A stretch of 64,000 nucleotides of DNA from an uncultured Acidimicrobiales bacterium. Its GTDB lineage: Bacteria; Actinomycetota; Acidimicrobiia; Acidimicrobiales; SZUA-35. Shown here piece by piece: positions 25,051-33,050 of this stretch; the first letter of the stretch is position 1; every line of letters starts with the position of its first letter. Under the pieces are notes generated by a model. That model was not told where the DNA came from. It made no database searches and saw only the letters and a list, made by a program, of their open reading frames with translations. Location of the stretch: assembly GCA_938029215.1 (NCBI GenBank), contig CALHFG010000014.1, positions 1 to 64,000 on the forward strand, in the 5' to 3' direction. A program made the position numbers and the translations under genes.

Positions 25051-25803
25051 ATGGCTGACGCGCTTGAGATCCGAGACACGGGTGACCCTTTCGATGCCCC
25101 GGCCGACACGCTCGTGGAGCTATTCGAGTCCGGCGACTTCGAAATTGAAGGCCGCATGCCCTACAGCTCCAACCTGACGTTACTGGTCCACTTCACCGAC
25201 GCCGAAGGAACGGACGTGCGGGGCATCTACAAACCTGGTCAGGGTGAACGCCCGCTGTGGGACTTTCCCGACAAGTTATACAAACGCGAGGCTGCCACCT
25301 ATCGCTTGGCCAAGGCGTTGGGGTGGTCGGTTATCCCGCCCACCACGATCGCAAATGGCGCAATGGGCGAGGGCTCGGTACAGGCGTTCGTCAACGCCGA
25401 CTTCGGCGAGCATTACTTCACCCTGTACGAGGCGGGCGTTGCGATTCCAGACCTTCAACAGCTTTGTGTGCTGGACTACATCGCCAACAACACCGACCGA
25501 AAGAGCGGGCACTGCCTGCTGGCGCCCGACGGGCACGTGTATGGAATCGACAACGGCCTGTCGTTTCACTCGGAGTTCAAACTTCGCACGGTCATCTGGG
25601 ATTTCGCCGAAGACCCAATCCCGACCGAGATTCTGGCGGATGTGCAGAGATTTGTAGACGCCGGTCTGCCGGTTGAGATAGCAGCGCTGCTCAACCCGTT
25701 CGAACAGGACGCCGTAATGGCCCGAGCCAAAGCGGTGCTCAGCGAAGCCTGCTTTCCTCATGACGACACCGACGGCCATCGCTGGCCGTGGCCGCTGGTC
25801 TAA
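25051..25803 (+). CDS. SCO1664-family protein (PI3/4-kinase-like fold)
   Basis: 250 aa. Motifs of this family: GIYKPGQGERPLWDFPD (ATP-binding Lys region), LYKREAATYRLAKALGW, then the catalytic-like loop VLDYIANNTDRKSGHCLL and VYGIDNGLSFHSEFKLR. These match the lipid/protein-kinase-like fold, with D-x-x-x-N in the loop and ID as the metal-binding Asp. It is expected to bind ATP; the substrate is unknown. It is the third gene of the trio and converges with modC, overlapping it by 4 bp. Confidence 0.9.
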   Translation: MADALEIRDTGDPFDAPADTLVELFESGDFEIEGRMPYSSNLTLLVHFTDAEGTDVRGIYKPGQGERPLWDFPDKLYKREAATYRLAKALGWSVIPPTTIANGAMGEGSVQAFVNADFGEHYFTLYEAGVAIPDLQQLCVLDYIANNTDRKSGHCLLAPDGHVYGIDNGLSFHSEFKLRTVIWDFAEDPIPTEILADVQRFVDAGLPVEIAALLNPFEQDAVMARAKAVLSEACFPHDDTDGHRWPWPLV

Positions 25804-26846
25804 CGCTCGCCCGTTGGCGACGCTCGGATCTCCGTAGCTTTCACCGAAGCCCAAATTTGCACGCCGGGCGCCAAGCCCAGCGATGCGGTGGACGCGGGGG
25901 TGATATCAACAGAGATGGGTAGCGGCGCGGCCAACAGGATCCTGGTGGTGTCGCCCAAAGGTTCGACCGCGGCCACTGTGGTGAGCCAGGTGTTTCGAGG
26001 GCTGCCATGAGGCTGGGCGGGATGGAGCGATACCGCCCGAGGGTGGATGGTGATCAGTACGTCACCGGCCATCTGAACGTCGGAGGTTTGAAGCGTGTGC
26101 GGATGGTCGGCCAGAGTCAGCGTTCCGTTGTCGTTGGTGCCGTGCAGCAGGTTGGTGCCAGCGACGGCTGCGGCATAGGAGGTGGCTGGCTTCTGGCGAA
26201 TCTCCTCCGCCGTGCCCGACTGGGTGATCCGACCGTTCTCCATCATGTAGATCCGGTCGGCCAACAAAAAGGCATCGGCCGGGTCGTGGGTGATGAGCAG
26301 CTTCGGACCCTGGAACTGGCGCAGGTGCTCGGCCAGGGTTCGCCGGGTCGCCGTGCGAGTTTCAACGTCGAGGGCGGCGAGCGGTTCGTCCAGCAGCAGA
26401 AGATCGGGTTCGATGGCGAGCGCTCGACCCAGCGCTACTCGCTGTTGCTGGCCGCCAGATAACTGCCGGGGTGACATCGAAAGGAGATCGCTGATGCCCA
26501 GCTGTTCAGCGACTCGCGTAGCCTTTGCCTCAGTGGCACCGAAGCCCAGGTTCTCTTGTACCGACAGGTGGTCGAACAAAAGGTAGTCCTGGAACACCAC
26601 GCCGACCTTTCGCTGGGCCGGGCTCACGAATATGTTGCCACCGTCGTCGAGAACCCGCCCGTTCACTGCGATCTGTCCGGCCGACACCCGCGCAAGTCCT
26701 GCGATGGCCTCGACCGTGGTCGACTTGCCTGCGCCGTTGTGGCCAAGGAGTGCCACCGTTTCTCCCGGCGCGATGGCCAGCTCGATGTCGAGGCTGAACG
26801 TTGGCGAGCGGTCGACTCGAATCCGGGCACGAAGTCCTTCGGTCAT
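25800..26846 (-). CDS. modC: Molybdate ABC transporter ATP-binding protein
   Basis: 348 aa. Walker A LLGHNGAGKSTTVEAIAG, Q-loop VGVVFQDYLLFDHLSVQEN, signature LSGGQQQRVALGRALA, Walker B LLLLDEPLAALD and H-loop LLITHDPADAF. The C-terminal part (from about 230) is a MOP-like beta domain that binds oxyanion in ModC, ending LAPGVQIWASVKATEIRASP. The start was set at the ATG (26846) that overlaps the modB stop by 4 bp; the open frame further upstream lies inside modB. Confidence 0.93.
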   Translation of the reverse strand: MTEGLRARIRVDRSPTFSLDIELAIAPGETVALLGHNGAGKSTTVEAIAGLARVSAGQIAVNGRVLDDGGNIFVSPAQRKVGVVFQDYLLFDHLSVQENLGFGATEAKATRVAEQLGISDLLSMSPRQLSGGQQQRVALGRALAIEPDLLLLDEPLAALDVETRTATRRTLAEHLRQFQGPKLLITHDPADAFLLADRIYMMENGRITQSGTAEEIRQKPATSYAAAVAGTNLLHGTNDNGTLTLADHPHTLQTSDVQMAGDVLITIHPRAVSLHPAQPHGSPRNTWLTTVAAVEPLGDTTRILLAAPLPISVDITPASTASLGLAPGVQIWASVKATEIRASPTGER

Positions 26847-27640
26847 CGGGCCCCCCACCAGCGGTCGCGTAGCGAAACAAGAACGGTCAACGAGATAGCC
26901 ACCAAGATCAGGCTGATCGCAAGGGCTGGCTCTCGATCGGCCGATTGAAGGTTGACAAAGACCGCCAGCGGCAGGGTTTGGGTTCGACCCTGCAAGTTTC
27001 CGGCGAAGGTGATGGTTGCGCCGAACTCGCCGAGGCTTCGGGCCCACGCCAGCAGCAGACCTGCCTTTAGTGATGGAGCGATCATGGGGAGCGTGATCCT
27101 ACGGAATACCTCCAGATCGGTGGCTCCCAGCGTCTGCGCCGCGGCCTCGTGGCGGCGATCAATGCCGTTGAGGGCACCTTCCACCGTGAGAATTAGGAAC
27201 GGCATCGCCACGAACGTGTTGGCCAGAATTACCCCCCACACCGAGAACGGAGAGAAACCCGTGACGTCGTTGAGGAACCCGCCGATCAGACCGTTGCGAC
27301 CCAACGCAAAAAGCAGGGCCGCTCCACCAACAACGGGCGGCAGCACCATTGGCAGTGTCACGATGGCTCGTGCGATTGCCCTCCCTCGGAACTGAAGGCG
27401 AGAAAGTACCCACGCGATTGGGACGCCGAAGAGGGCGCTGAGTACAGCTGCCGCGATCGAGGTGACCGCCGAAAGAACCAGCGCATCGACGACGATGTCG
27501 TCGCTCAGGATCGAGCCCAGCCGGCTCCAGGGCGTTTCCGTTAGGAGGCCAAGGAGGGGGAGGACGAAGAGCGTGCCACCGATGAGGGATAGAACGACGA
27601 GCGCTCGAGGCGCCCGGCTGGGTGTCCGCGGAGCGGTCAT
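26843..27640 (-). CDS. modB: Molybdate ABC transporter permease
   Basis: 265 aa. Five to six membrane helices, beginning ALVVLSLIGGTLFVLPLLGL. The EAA loop that contacts ModC is HEAAAQTLGATDLEVFRRIT, preceded by FVAMPFLILTVEGAL, and the C-terminus is LVSLRDRWWGAR. ARSLGEFGATITFAGNL is the ModB signature. The ATG at 27640 overlaps the modA stop (ATGA). Confidence 0.94.
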   Translation of the reverse strand: MTAPRTPSRAPRALVVLSLIGGTLFVLPLLGLLTETPWSRLGSILSDDIVVDALVLSAVTSIAAAVLSALFGVPIAWVLSRLQFRGRAIARAIVTLPMVLPPVVGGAALLFALGRNGLIGGFLNDVTGFSPFSVWGVILANTFVAMPFLILTVEGALNGIDRRHEAAAQTLGATDLEVFRRITLPMIAPSLKAGLLLAWARSLGEFGATITFAGNLQGRTQTLPLAVFVNLQSADREPALAISLILVAISLTVLVSLRDRWWGAR

Positions 27641-28386
27641 CGGGACACCGACCCGAACCCGAACTGCTGAATAATGCTGCGCCCTTCGCCCTGTTGGAGG
27701 AAGTCGACAAAGCGCTTGGCGGCCGCTGCGTTTGTGGCCCCGGAGGTTGGAGCGATCACATAGGTGGTGGACTGCTGCTCCCACGCTTTCAGCGCAACCA
27801 ACTCGACTCGGGGGTCGGCGGCGACATCGCTGATGTACACCACACCCGCATCGAGTTCGCCGCCGGCCACCTTGGCGAGGAGCGAACGCACGTCGGGCTC
27901 TTCGGTATCGAGGGAAGGGTCGATGTCGCTCGTGGCGAACGCTGCTCGGGCGAGCTGTCCACACGGGACGGCCGACGCGCAGATGCCGAGCAGGAGCTCG
28001 GGTCGGGCGAAGTCGGACAGCGATTGAACATCGGCAGGGTTTCCGGCCGGCACAGCGATAGCCAGTTCGTTTCGGGCTATTGCGGTCTCGGGCCCGTCGA
28101 CGTCGCCGGCGGCGATAGCTTCGGCCATGATCTCTGGGTCGGCCGGAATGAAAAGGTCGGCATCGGCACCGCTACGAATCTGCTCTCGTAGCGCATTGCT
28201 TCCACCGAGGTTCAGAACCACGTCGATGCCCGGGTTGTCCTGTTCGAATTGTTCTTCCGCTGCTTGTAAGACGTCGGTGAGCGAGGCGGCGCCGAAAACC
28301 ACAAGATCGTCGTCGGAACGGGCTGAGCAGGAGGTTGCCAGCAGGCACAAGGCCAGCCCCCCGACCGCGAATCCCCCCAATCTCAC
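27637..28386 (-). CDS. modA: Molybdate-binding lipoprotein
   Basis: 249 aa. A signal peptide with lipobox (LALCLLATSC, Cys near 20) leads to VVFGAASLTDVLQAAEEQF, the ModA oxyanion site (AASL with the Ser). LNLGGSNALREQIRSGADAD and DLFIPADPEIM are further ModA motifs; VVYISDVAADPRVELV is near the hinge. It captures molybdate or tungstate outside the membrane. First gene of modABC; no modE-like regulator is seen nearby. Confidence 0.93.
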   Translation of the reverse strand: MRLGGFAVGGLALCLLATSCSARSDDDLVVFGAASLTDVLQAAEEQFEQDNPGIDVVLNLGGSNALREQIRSGADADLFIPADPEIMAEAIAAGDVDGPETAIARNELAIAVPAGNPADVQSLSDFARPELLLGICASAVPCGQLARAAFATSDIDPSLDTEEPDVRSLLAKVAGGELDAGVVYISDVAADPRVELVALKAWEQQSTTYVIAPTSGATNAAAAKRFVDFLQQGEGRSIIQQFGFGSVSR

Positions 28387-28493
28387 GTCCTCAGTTTGCC
28401 ATCAACGGCTCGAAACGCTGGCCTTGATGGCGCTGATCCTTGCTTCGGGCCGTTTCACGTGGCCCTGACGAATTATCTCGCCTGAGGCACATG

Positions 28494-28507
28494 ACCCACG
28501 TGTGGGT
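28494..28507. promoter_or_regulatory. Candidate operator, inverted repeat upstream of modA
   Basis: ACCCAC-GT-GTGGGT, 6-bp arms, lies about 110 bp upstream of the modA start in an otherwise gene-free 209-bp stretch (28387-28595). Nothing else stands out in this stretch. The binding factor is unknown. Confidence 0.3.
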
Positions 28508-28595
28508 TCCCAGAAGCGCTTGATGGGCATTGCGACCACTCTTTTGGGCCCTACGGCCCGTCAGGAACCCTGAGGCCATCCCCGATACATAGAAC

Positions 28596-28832
28596 ATGCC
28601 CGCACATCGCCCCCACACTTCGTCCGACAGCCTCGACCGCCGCCCGGTGGTTGTTGACGGCGACGTTGTATGGCTACCGACCTTGGCTGGCCTGCTAAAA
28701 GGCGAGACGGCGACACTGCCTTCGGCCGACCGGTCTGACCTGTGGAGCACCCTTGCGGCCGCCGTCATGGCTCAGGCCACGTTTGATGAAATCGGTTTCA
28801 CCGCCGAACCCGTCCTCGACCTGCGCCCGTAA
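28596..28832 (+). CDS. Small hypothetical protein, 78 aa
   Basis: It starts MPAHRPHTSSDSLDRRPVVV and has a middle beta/helix stretch (VDGDVVWLPTLAGLLKG, SDLWSTLAAAVMAQATFDEI). No domain is recognised. It is the only reasonable gene between modA and the NUDIX gene, in the same direction as the latter. No clear Shine-Dalgarno or -10 at leaderless spacing. Confidence 0.42.
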   Translation: MPAHRPHTSSDSLDRRPVVVDGDVVWLPTLAGLLKGETATLPSADRSDLWSTLAAAVMAQATFDEIGFTAEPVLDLRP

Positions 28833-28856
28833 CCGCTTGGGTCGCCGACCCTCCGG

Positions 28857-28862
28857 TACGCT
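28857..28862 (+). promoter_or_regulatory. -10 box TACGCT, leaderless-type start of NUDIX gene
   Basis: TACGCT, then CGCCCG, then GTG at 28869. Confidence 0.5.
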
Positions 28863-28868
28863 CGCCCG

Positions 28869-29423
28869 GTGACCTCGGGCCTCGATCTTTCGATACAGCA
28901 AATCAACGCAATCGACCTCGACGACGCAGAACAACAGACCTACCAGACCCAAATCGTTGATTTCTGCCGGGATCATCCCGATGCCTTGTTTCGGACCTGC
29001 CTCCAAGGTCACCTCACCGGGTCAGCTGCGGTGGTCGATCCCGGCCGAGGAGCGGCGCTCATCCTGCATCATGTGAAGCTGGGTCGATGGCTTCAGCCGG
29101 GCGGACATGCGGACGGCGTCGCCGACCTGGCACAAGTCGCGCTGACCGAAGCGACCGAGGAGACCGGCATTGAAGGTCTGAGGGTTGTTCAGCCAGCGTT
29201 GGATCTGGATGTCCATGCCATCCCCGCCCGACCGGGCGAGCCCGAACATCTCCATTTGGACGTCCGGTTCCTTGTGATGGCACCCCCGAACTGCTCGGTG
29301 CAAGGAAATCACGAATCTCACGCTCTTGCCTGGTGGACACCGAATACCGATGGTCCCCATCCCGACGATTCGACCGTGAGGTTGTTGAAAAAGGCTCTTA
29401 CAGCAGCTGACGGGCTCGGTTAA
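28869..29423 (+). CDS. NUDIX hydrolase
   Basis: 184 aa, GTG start. The Nudix box is GGHADGVADLAQVALTEATEETGI (given here in two parts: GGHADGVADLAQVAL and TEATEETGI). The catalytic EExxG core EATEETG is intact; the first conserved Glu and the Arg of REUXEE are replaced (A/D and T), which is common in this actinobacterial branch. The next lines LDVHAIPARPGEPEHLHLDV are typical of the subgroup. It hydrolyses a nucleoside diphosphate linked to some moiety X. It converges with the UDG gene, overlapping by 26 bp. Confidence 0.88.
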   Translation: MTSGLDLSIQQINAIDLDDAEQQTYQTQIVDFCRDHPDALFRTCLQGHLTGSAAVVDPGRGAALILHHVKLGRWLQPGGHADGVADLAQVALTEATEETGIEGLRVVQPALDLDVHAIPARPGEPEHLHLDVRFLVMAPPNCSVQGNHESHALAWWTPNTDGPHPDDSTVRLLKKALTAADGLG

Positions 29424-30057
29424 AGACGGCGTCGAGCATCGGTTCGGTGAGCTTGCCGGTGAACGTGTTCTGCTGGCTTACGTGATAACTCCCGAGGACG
29501 GTGGTCCGATCATCGATCTGGACCTCGACCGCGTGACCAAACTTGGGTCGAGGTCGGACGTCGAAGTGGCGAATGACCGAGCTAAAGCCGATCCCTCCGA
29601 GAGCGATGAGCACCCGTGGTTTCAGCAGCGCCAGTTCTCGTTCGAAGAACGGACGACAGGTGGCGATCTCTTCCGTCGTCGGTTTGTTGAGCGGCGGCGC
29701 ACACTTGACCGGAGACGTAACCCACGCGCCCGTGAGCTTCAAGCCGTCGTTTACCGATGTGCTCTCGGGCTGGTTGGCGAAACCGGCCCGAAACAACGCC
29801 CCGTACAGCCAATCGCCGCTTCGGTCACCGGTGAACATCCTCCCGGTTCGGTTCGCTCCGTGAGCGGCTGGTGCGAGGCCGACGATCATCAGCTTGGCCT
29901 TTGCATCGCCAAAGCCGGGGACGCCGCGGCCCCAGTATTCGTCGTCGGCATAGGACGCCCGCTTCTCATCTGCTACCTGCTCGCGCCAGTCCACCAACCT
30001 CGGGCACTGTCGGCAATCAGAAACCTCAAGGTCCAGTTTCTTCAACGTCACGTTCAC
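29398..30057 (-). CDS. Uracil-DNA glycosylase, family 5 (UDGb)
   Basis: 219 aa. Four Cys for a [4Fe-4S] cluster: DCRQCPRL near the start and VKCAPPLN plus IATCRPF later. The uracil pocket motif GLAPAAHGANRTGRMFTGD is that of family 5, which lacks the polar catalytic Asp/Asn of other families. The late motif SYHVSQQNTFTGKL is also characteristic. It removes uracil, and often hypoxanthine or xanthine, from DNA. The GTG start lies close to a TAGCTT sequence. Confidence 0.94.
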   Translation of the reverse strand: MNVTLKKLDLEVSDCRQCPRLVDWREQVADEKRASYADDEYWGRGVPGFGDAKAKLMIVGLAPAAHGANRTGRMFTGDRSGDWLYGALFRAGFANQPESTSVNDGLKLTGAWVTSPVKCAPPLNKPTTEEIATCRPFFERELALLKPRVLIALGGIGFSSVIRHFDVRPRPKFGHAVEVQIDDRTTVLGSYHVSQQNTFTGKLTEPMLDAVFNRARQLL

Positions 30058-30125
30058 AAGCTACCGATCGCTACTGATACGGGCGCATTTCGCCACGTTG
30101 GGCTGGAGGCGAACGAAGGCAAAAA

Positions 30126-31307
30126 TTACAACCCCACGCGTACCTCGTCGCGAGCCCACTCGGGCCAACGTTCGCGGCTCTTCTTTGCCAAACGATGCAT
30201 CAGTGCGATGGCGGCAGGGTCGTCGTCGCCGGGGCGGGTTTCGATGACGCCGTCGGCGATCATGGCGTCGATGATCGCCCGGCCCAACTCGGTACGGACC
30301 ACCGTCAGTGTCCAGTCGGTTTCGTTACCGATTCCGCCGGTGGAGATGTCGGCGTGCTCGGCGGCGAAGTCAGGGCAGTGGTTGCACCCCTCCCGTGTCC
30401 AGGCGTGGCATTCCTTCAGCGGGATCTCGTGGTAACTGCCGTCCTTCATCCACACCTGAAAGACACCCTTGATGTTCATCTTGACGATGTCTTCTTTAGG
30501 TAGTCGATATTTGGTCCAGAACAACTCGTCAAAAAGGGCATCGTCGAAGCTCTTGGAGCACAGGAGACCGATGTTCAACTTGATCGGCTTCGATACCTTG
30601 CCGACCTTGCGGTTCCACATGACGGGGGCGACCGAGGTTTGGCAGCTCATCCCGACCAGCGCGAGATCGGATAGGCCTTTCTCCATCGCTTCGTCGTAGG
30701 CGATGGTGTTGGCCGAGTAGGTGTAGCGACTACCGGCCGAGGCCATTACCTCGGCCTTGTTGGTTGCGACTCCGGGGATGGCTTTCCAGCCTCCCTGGCC
30801 GGTCCCGGCGGCGTCTTCGAGCATGGAGACCAGAGCGCCATCGATGATGTTGTTCTCTAGGCACCAGATGAGGATGGCGCTGACCAGCCCACCGTCTTGG
30901 CCGTTGTCGTACACACCGTCATCGGCGGCCCGCACCAGGAGGATGTCGCGGTAGATGCCAGACATCTCGTCGGGTTCGCGTGTGCGCCCGAAGAGATGCT
31001 CATCAGCCGCGGTTTCCCAGTCTCGGAATCGGGGACAGGCTCGGGTGCACGAGGTGCATCCTTTTTGCCCGTGGCCGCAGTCGTCGGGGCCGAGGTCGAG
31101 CTCGAGATGGAACGGCTTGTAGGCGCCCGGCTCGTGCTTGTAGCCAATGACGTCGTGGGGGCAGGCAATCACGCAGCCCGCGCAGCCGGTGCATAGGCCC
31201 GAGGTGATGACTTCGTCGTACAGCTCTTTCCATTGGAATCGCCAACGACCCTTGGATTCAGCCGGTGCGCTGGCAGTAGCTTCGGTGGAAGTCTCGATGG
31301 AGGTCAC
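30126..31307 (-). CDS. Coenzyme F420 hydrogenase/dehydrogenase beta subunit family protein
   Basis: 393 aa. Two ferredoxin-like Cys clusters near the N-terminus, CTGCAGCVIACPHDVIG and CGHGQKGCTSCTRACP, are followed by the FrhB/FdhB flavin-binding region (DGVYDNGQDGGLVSAILIWC; VASNK-like VATNKAEVMASAGSRYTYSA) and a C-terminal CNHCPDFAAEHADISTGGIG. Such proteins move electrons between F420H2 (or ferredoxin) and a partner via FAD and Fe-S clusters. The stand-alone form here lacks alpha or gamma subunits nearby, so the physiological partner is unknown. Overlaps the lipoprotein gene by 4 bp. Confidence 0.88.
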   Translation of the reverse strand: MTSIETSTEATASAPAESKGRWRFQWKELYDEVITSGLCTGCAGCVIACPHDVIGYKHEPGAYKPFHLELDLGPDDCGHGQKGCTSCTRACPRFRDWETAADEHLFGRTREPDEMSGIYRDILLVRAADDGVYDNGQDGGLVSAILIWCLENNIIDGALVSMLEDAAGTGQGGWKAIPGVATNKAEVMASAGSRYTYSANTIAYDEAMEKGLSDLALVGMSCQTSVAPVMWNRKVGKVSKPIKLNIGLLCSKSFDDALFDELFWTKYRLPKEDIVKMNIKGVFQVWMKDGSYHEIPLKECHAWTREGCNHCPDFAAEHADISTGGIGNETDWTLTVVRTELGRAIIDAMIADGVIETRPGDDDPAAIALMHRLAKKSRERWPEWARDEVRVGL

Positions 31308-31672
31308 AGTGCGCCTTCTTGCTTGATGCAGTTGATCAATTCGATCCGGATGGCAGTTTGTAGCGGGCGGCTGAGATCAGCCCGCAGCTCTGAGTCGTAC
31401 TCTTCAAAGCGCTGGTAACCGACTTTCTGTTCCAGCGAGTTGATGGTGCACCGGCAGATCTCTGTCTGCAGCGACCGCAGGTTTTCCTCTTCCAGCCGGG
31501 TCTGCCGGGTTTCAGCGTCGGCATCCAGGGCCAGCGGTTCCGGTGTGCTGGTGTCAGCACAGGAAGCGAGGAAGTTGGCCTCGGTCTCGGCGGTGTAGAA
31601 CTGTTGAGGGTCGCTACCGCAGCTTGCGGCGAGCAGTGCCAGGCTGCATACCGCTACGACGATTCGACCCAC
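31304..31672 (-). CDS. Small lipoprotein coupled to the F420 dehydrogenase gene
   Basis: 122 aa, GTG start. Signal peptide with lipobox LALLAASCGSD (Cys near 18). The mature part is helical and acidic and has four further Cys or pairs of interest: SCADTS, EICRCTINS and INCIKQ. This is the layout of actinobacterial small lipoproteins with a CxC in the middle. No family is recognised. Its stop overlaps the next start (ATGA), so the two are translated together, and a TATAGT -10 box lies 7 nt upstream of the GTG. Confidence 0.7.
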   Translation of the reverse strand: MGRIVVAVCSLALLAASCGSDPQQFYTAETEANFLASCADTSTPEPLALDADAETRQTRLEEENLRSLQTEICRCTINSLEQKVGYQRFEEYDSELRADLSRPLQTAIRIELINCIKQEGAL

Positions 31673-31679
31673 AGGTCTA

Positions 31680-31685
31680 ACTATA
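31680..31685 (-). promoter_or_regulatory. -10 box TATAGT, leaderless-type start of lipoprotein-F420 gene pair
   Basis: Minus-strand TATAGT, then TAGACCT, then GTG at 31672. It overlaps the stop codon of the EssC-like gene. Confidence 0.55.
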
Positions 31686-32988
31686 TGCCCCGCAGATACT
31701 GAGAGATGTCGTGGGTGGTTTCGGGGTCGAATCCCAGCGGAGTTGCAACACGGGTGGTGGTCGATCCGCGCCGAAAGTCCAGCAGAGCGGCCGATCCGGA
31801 CGGCTGGATCTCCAGAACCGTGCCACAGAGCGACGGGATGTCGTGCAGCTGGTCATCGATGATGATGCCGCCGCCGGTGTCGGGCTCGATCAACGATTGC
31901 CGCATGCCGTGTTCGCTCACTTGGCGCATGCCGTCGAAGAACATGATTGGCATTCCCATGCCGGTGCCGGCGGAGAGCTGGTCGAGCCAGGCCCAGTCGT
32001 TCACCGCTCCCTCGGATCGGAGCAGCGAGAAGGTGATGGCGTCGACCGGTGACAGGACCCGCAAGGTGAGGGCAATCTGTCGGGCTACCGCCAGGCAAGC
32101 TTCGCGGTTTCCGACGATGCCGAGGTGGCCGTTCTTTAGATCTGCGAACAGCGGAACCGACGGCAGGATCGAATGCTGCTGTACCTCGGCTACGTACTGG
32201 GCCGGAATCCGGTCGGGGCGATCGATTGGTGGCTGCCATGTGAGATCGCCATAGGCGACCGGCACAACTGCGAAGTCGTCATCGCCCGGCTCCAAATAGC
32301 CGCGATGGTCTTCGGTGGCCATGGCCATTTGTTTCAACAGGCCCGGATCGGGGAACCGGTTTCGCTCGTGCTGAACCCAGTCGGCTCGAACGGACAGAAT
32401 CCGGTCGATCAGCGGTCGCTGGGTCTGGTCGGTGGCCCGATCCGCCCCGCGCTTGCCGAACCGGCGGCGTTTTGCGGACGGGGTCGGAGCCTCTTCTTCC
32501 AGGAATTCGCTAATCCGAATGCGTTGCACCGTGGGAGTTGCAGGTTTGGTGGTGGCGACCCGTGCGCCGTTGCCGCCTCGCCGCCGAGCGGGCGGTTTCG
32601 ATTGAGCCACGACGAATCGAGCCGAGCCGGCGTCGATGACCTGTCGAGTGATACGGGTCTTGGTCTTGGTGACGATGCCATCGATCCGCACGTTCACGTC
32701 GGTGGTCATGAATACATCGAGGTCGTCGGTAACGGTGAGAGTAAACGCCTTGGTGCGCGCATCCCCGGCGTCGCTGTTGCTGTCGGTACCAAAGTGGTGT
32801 TTCCCAGGAGGCAGCGACTGCGTGTAGCCAGCGTTCAATCCGGCAACCTGGCGGAGTTCAAGACCCACCGGAGGTGCTTCGGCCATCTCGAAAACGGGTG
32901 CCTCAGTCGATTCTGATCCGAGAATTCGGTCCAGATCGGTGCCCAGTTGGGCGGCAAGTGCTTTGGCGAGCGCCGCGGATTCCGACAT
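31681..32988 (-). CDS. EssC-like protein without ATPase domains
   Basis: 435 aa. Residues 38-105 resemble the N-terminal FHA-like/ubiquitin-like part of type VII secretion EssC proteins (LELRQVAGLNAGYTQSLPPG, then KAFTLTVTDDLDVFM). A basic linker (about 125-195, with PPARRRGGNG, SAKRRRFGKRG) follows. Residues 195-435 match the region that precedes the FtsK/SpoIIIE domains of EssC: RNRFPDPGLLKQMAM, LEPGDDDFAVVPVAYGDLTW, NGHLGIVGNREACLAVAR and NDWAWLDQL. No Walker A is present in the protein. A strong AAGGAG Shine-Dalgarno is 6 nt before the ATG. It may be a scaffold or regulator; no WXG100 gene is nearby. Confidence 0.65.
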   Translation of the reverse strand: MSESAALAKALAAQLGTDLDRILGSESTEAPVFEMAEAPPVGLELRQVAGLNAGYTQSLPPGKHHFGTDSNSDAGDARTKAFTLTVTDDLDVFMTTDVNVRIDGIVTKTKTRITRQVIDAGSARFVVAQSKPPARRRGGNGARVATTKPATPTVQRIRISEFLEEEAPTPSAKRRRFGKRGADRATDQTQRPLIDRILSVRADWVQHERNRFPDPGLLKQMAMATEDHRGYLEPGDDDFAVVPVAYGDLTWQPPIDRPDRIPAQYVAEVQQHSILPSVPLFADLKNGHLGIVGNREACLAVARQIALTLRVLSPVDAITFSLLRSEGAVNDWAWLDQLSAGTGMGMPIMFFDGMRQVSEHGMRQSLIEPDTGGGIIIDDQLHDIPSLCGTVLEIQPSGSAALLDFRRGSTTTRVATPLGFDPETTHDISQYLRGI

Positions 32989-33050
32989 GTCTCCTTACAA
33001 AATCGGTCGGAACCTGCTTGCACTTGAGGTTTCGAGTGACTCTTTTGGGC

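Noticed and set aside
33018-33035. Hairpin CACTTGA-GGTT-TCGAGTG followed by CTTTT as an intrinsic terminator
   Set aside because: The T-run is on the plus strand, where no gene ends nearby; on the minus strand, where tag ends at 33051, no T-run follows.
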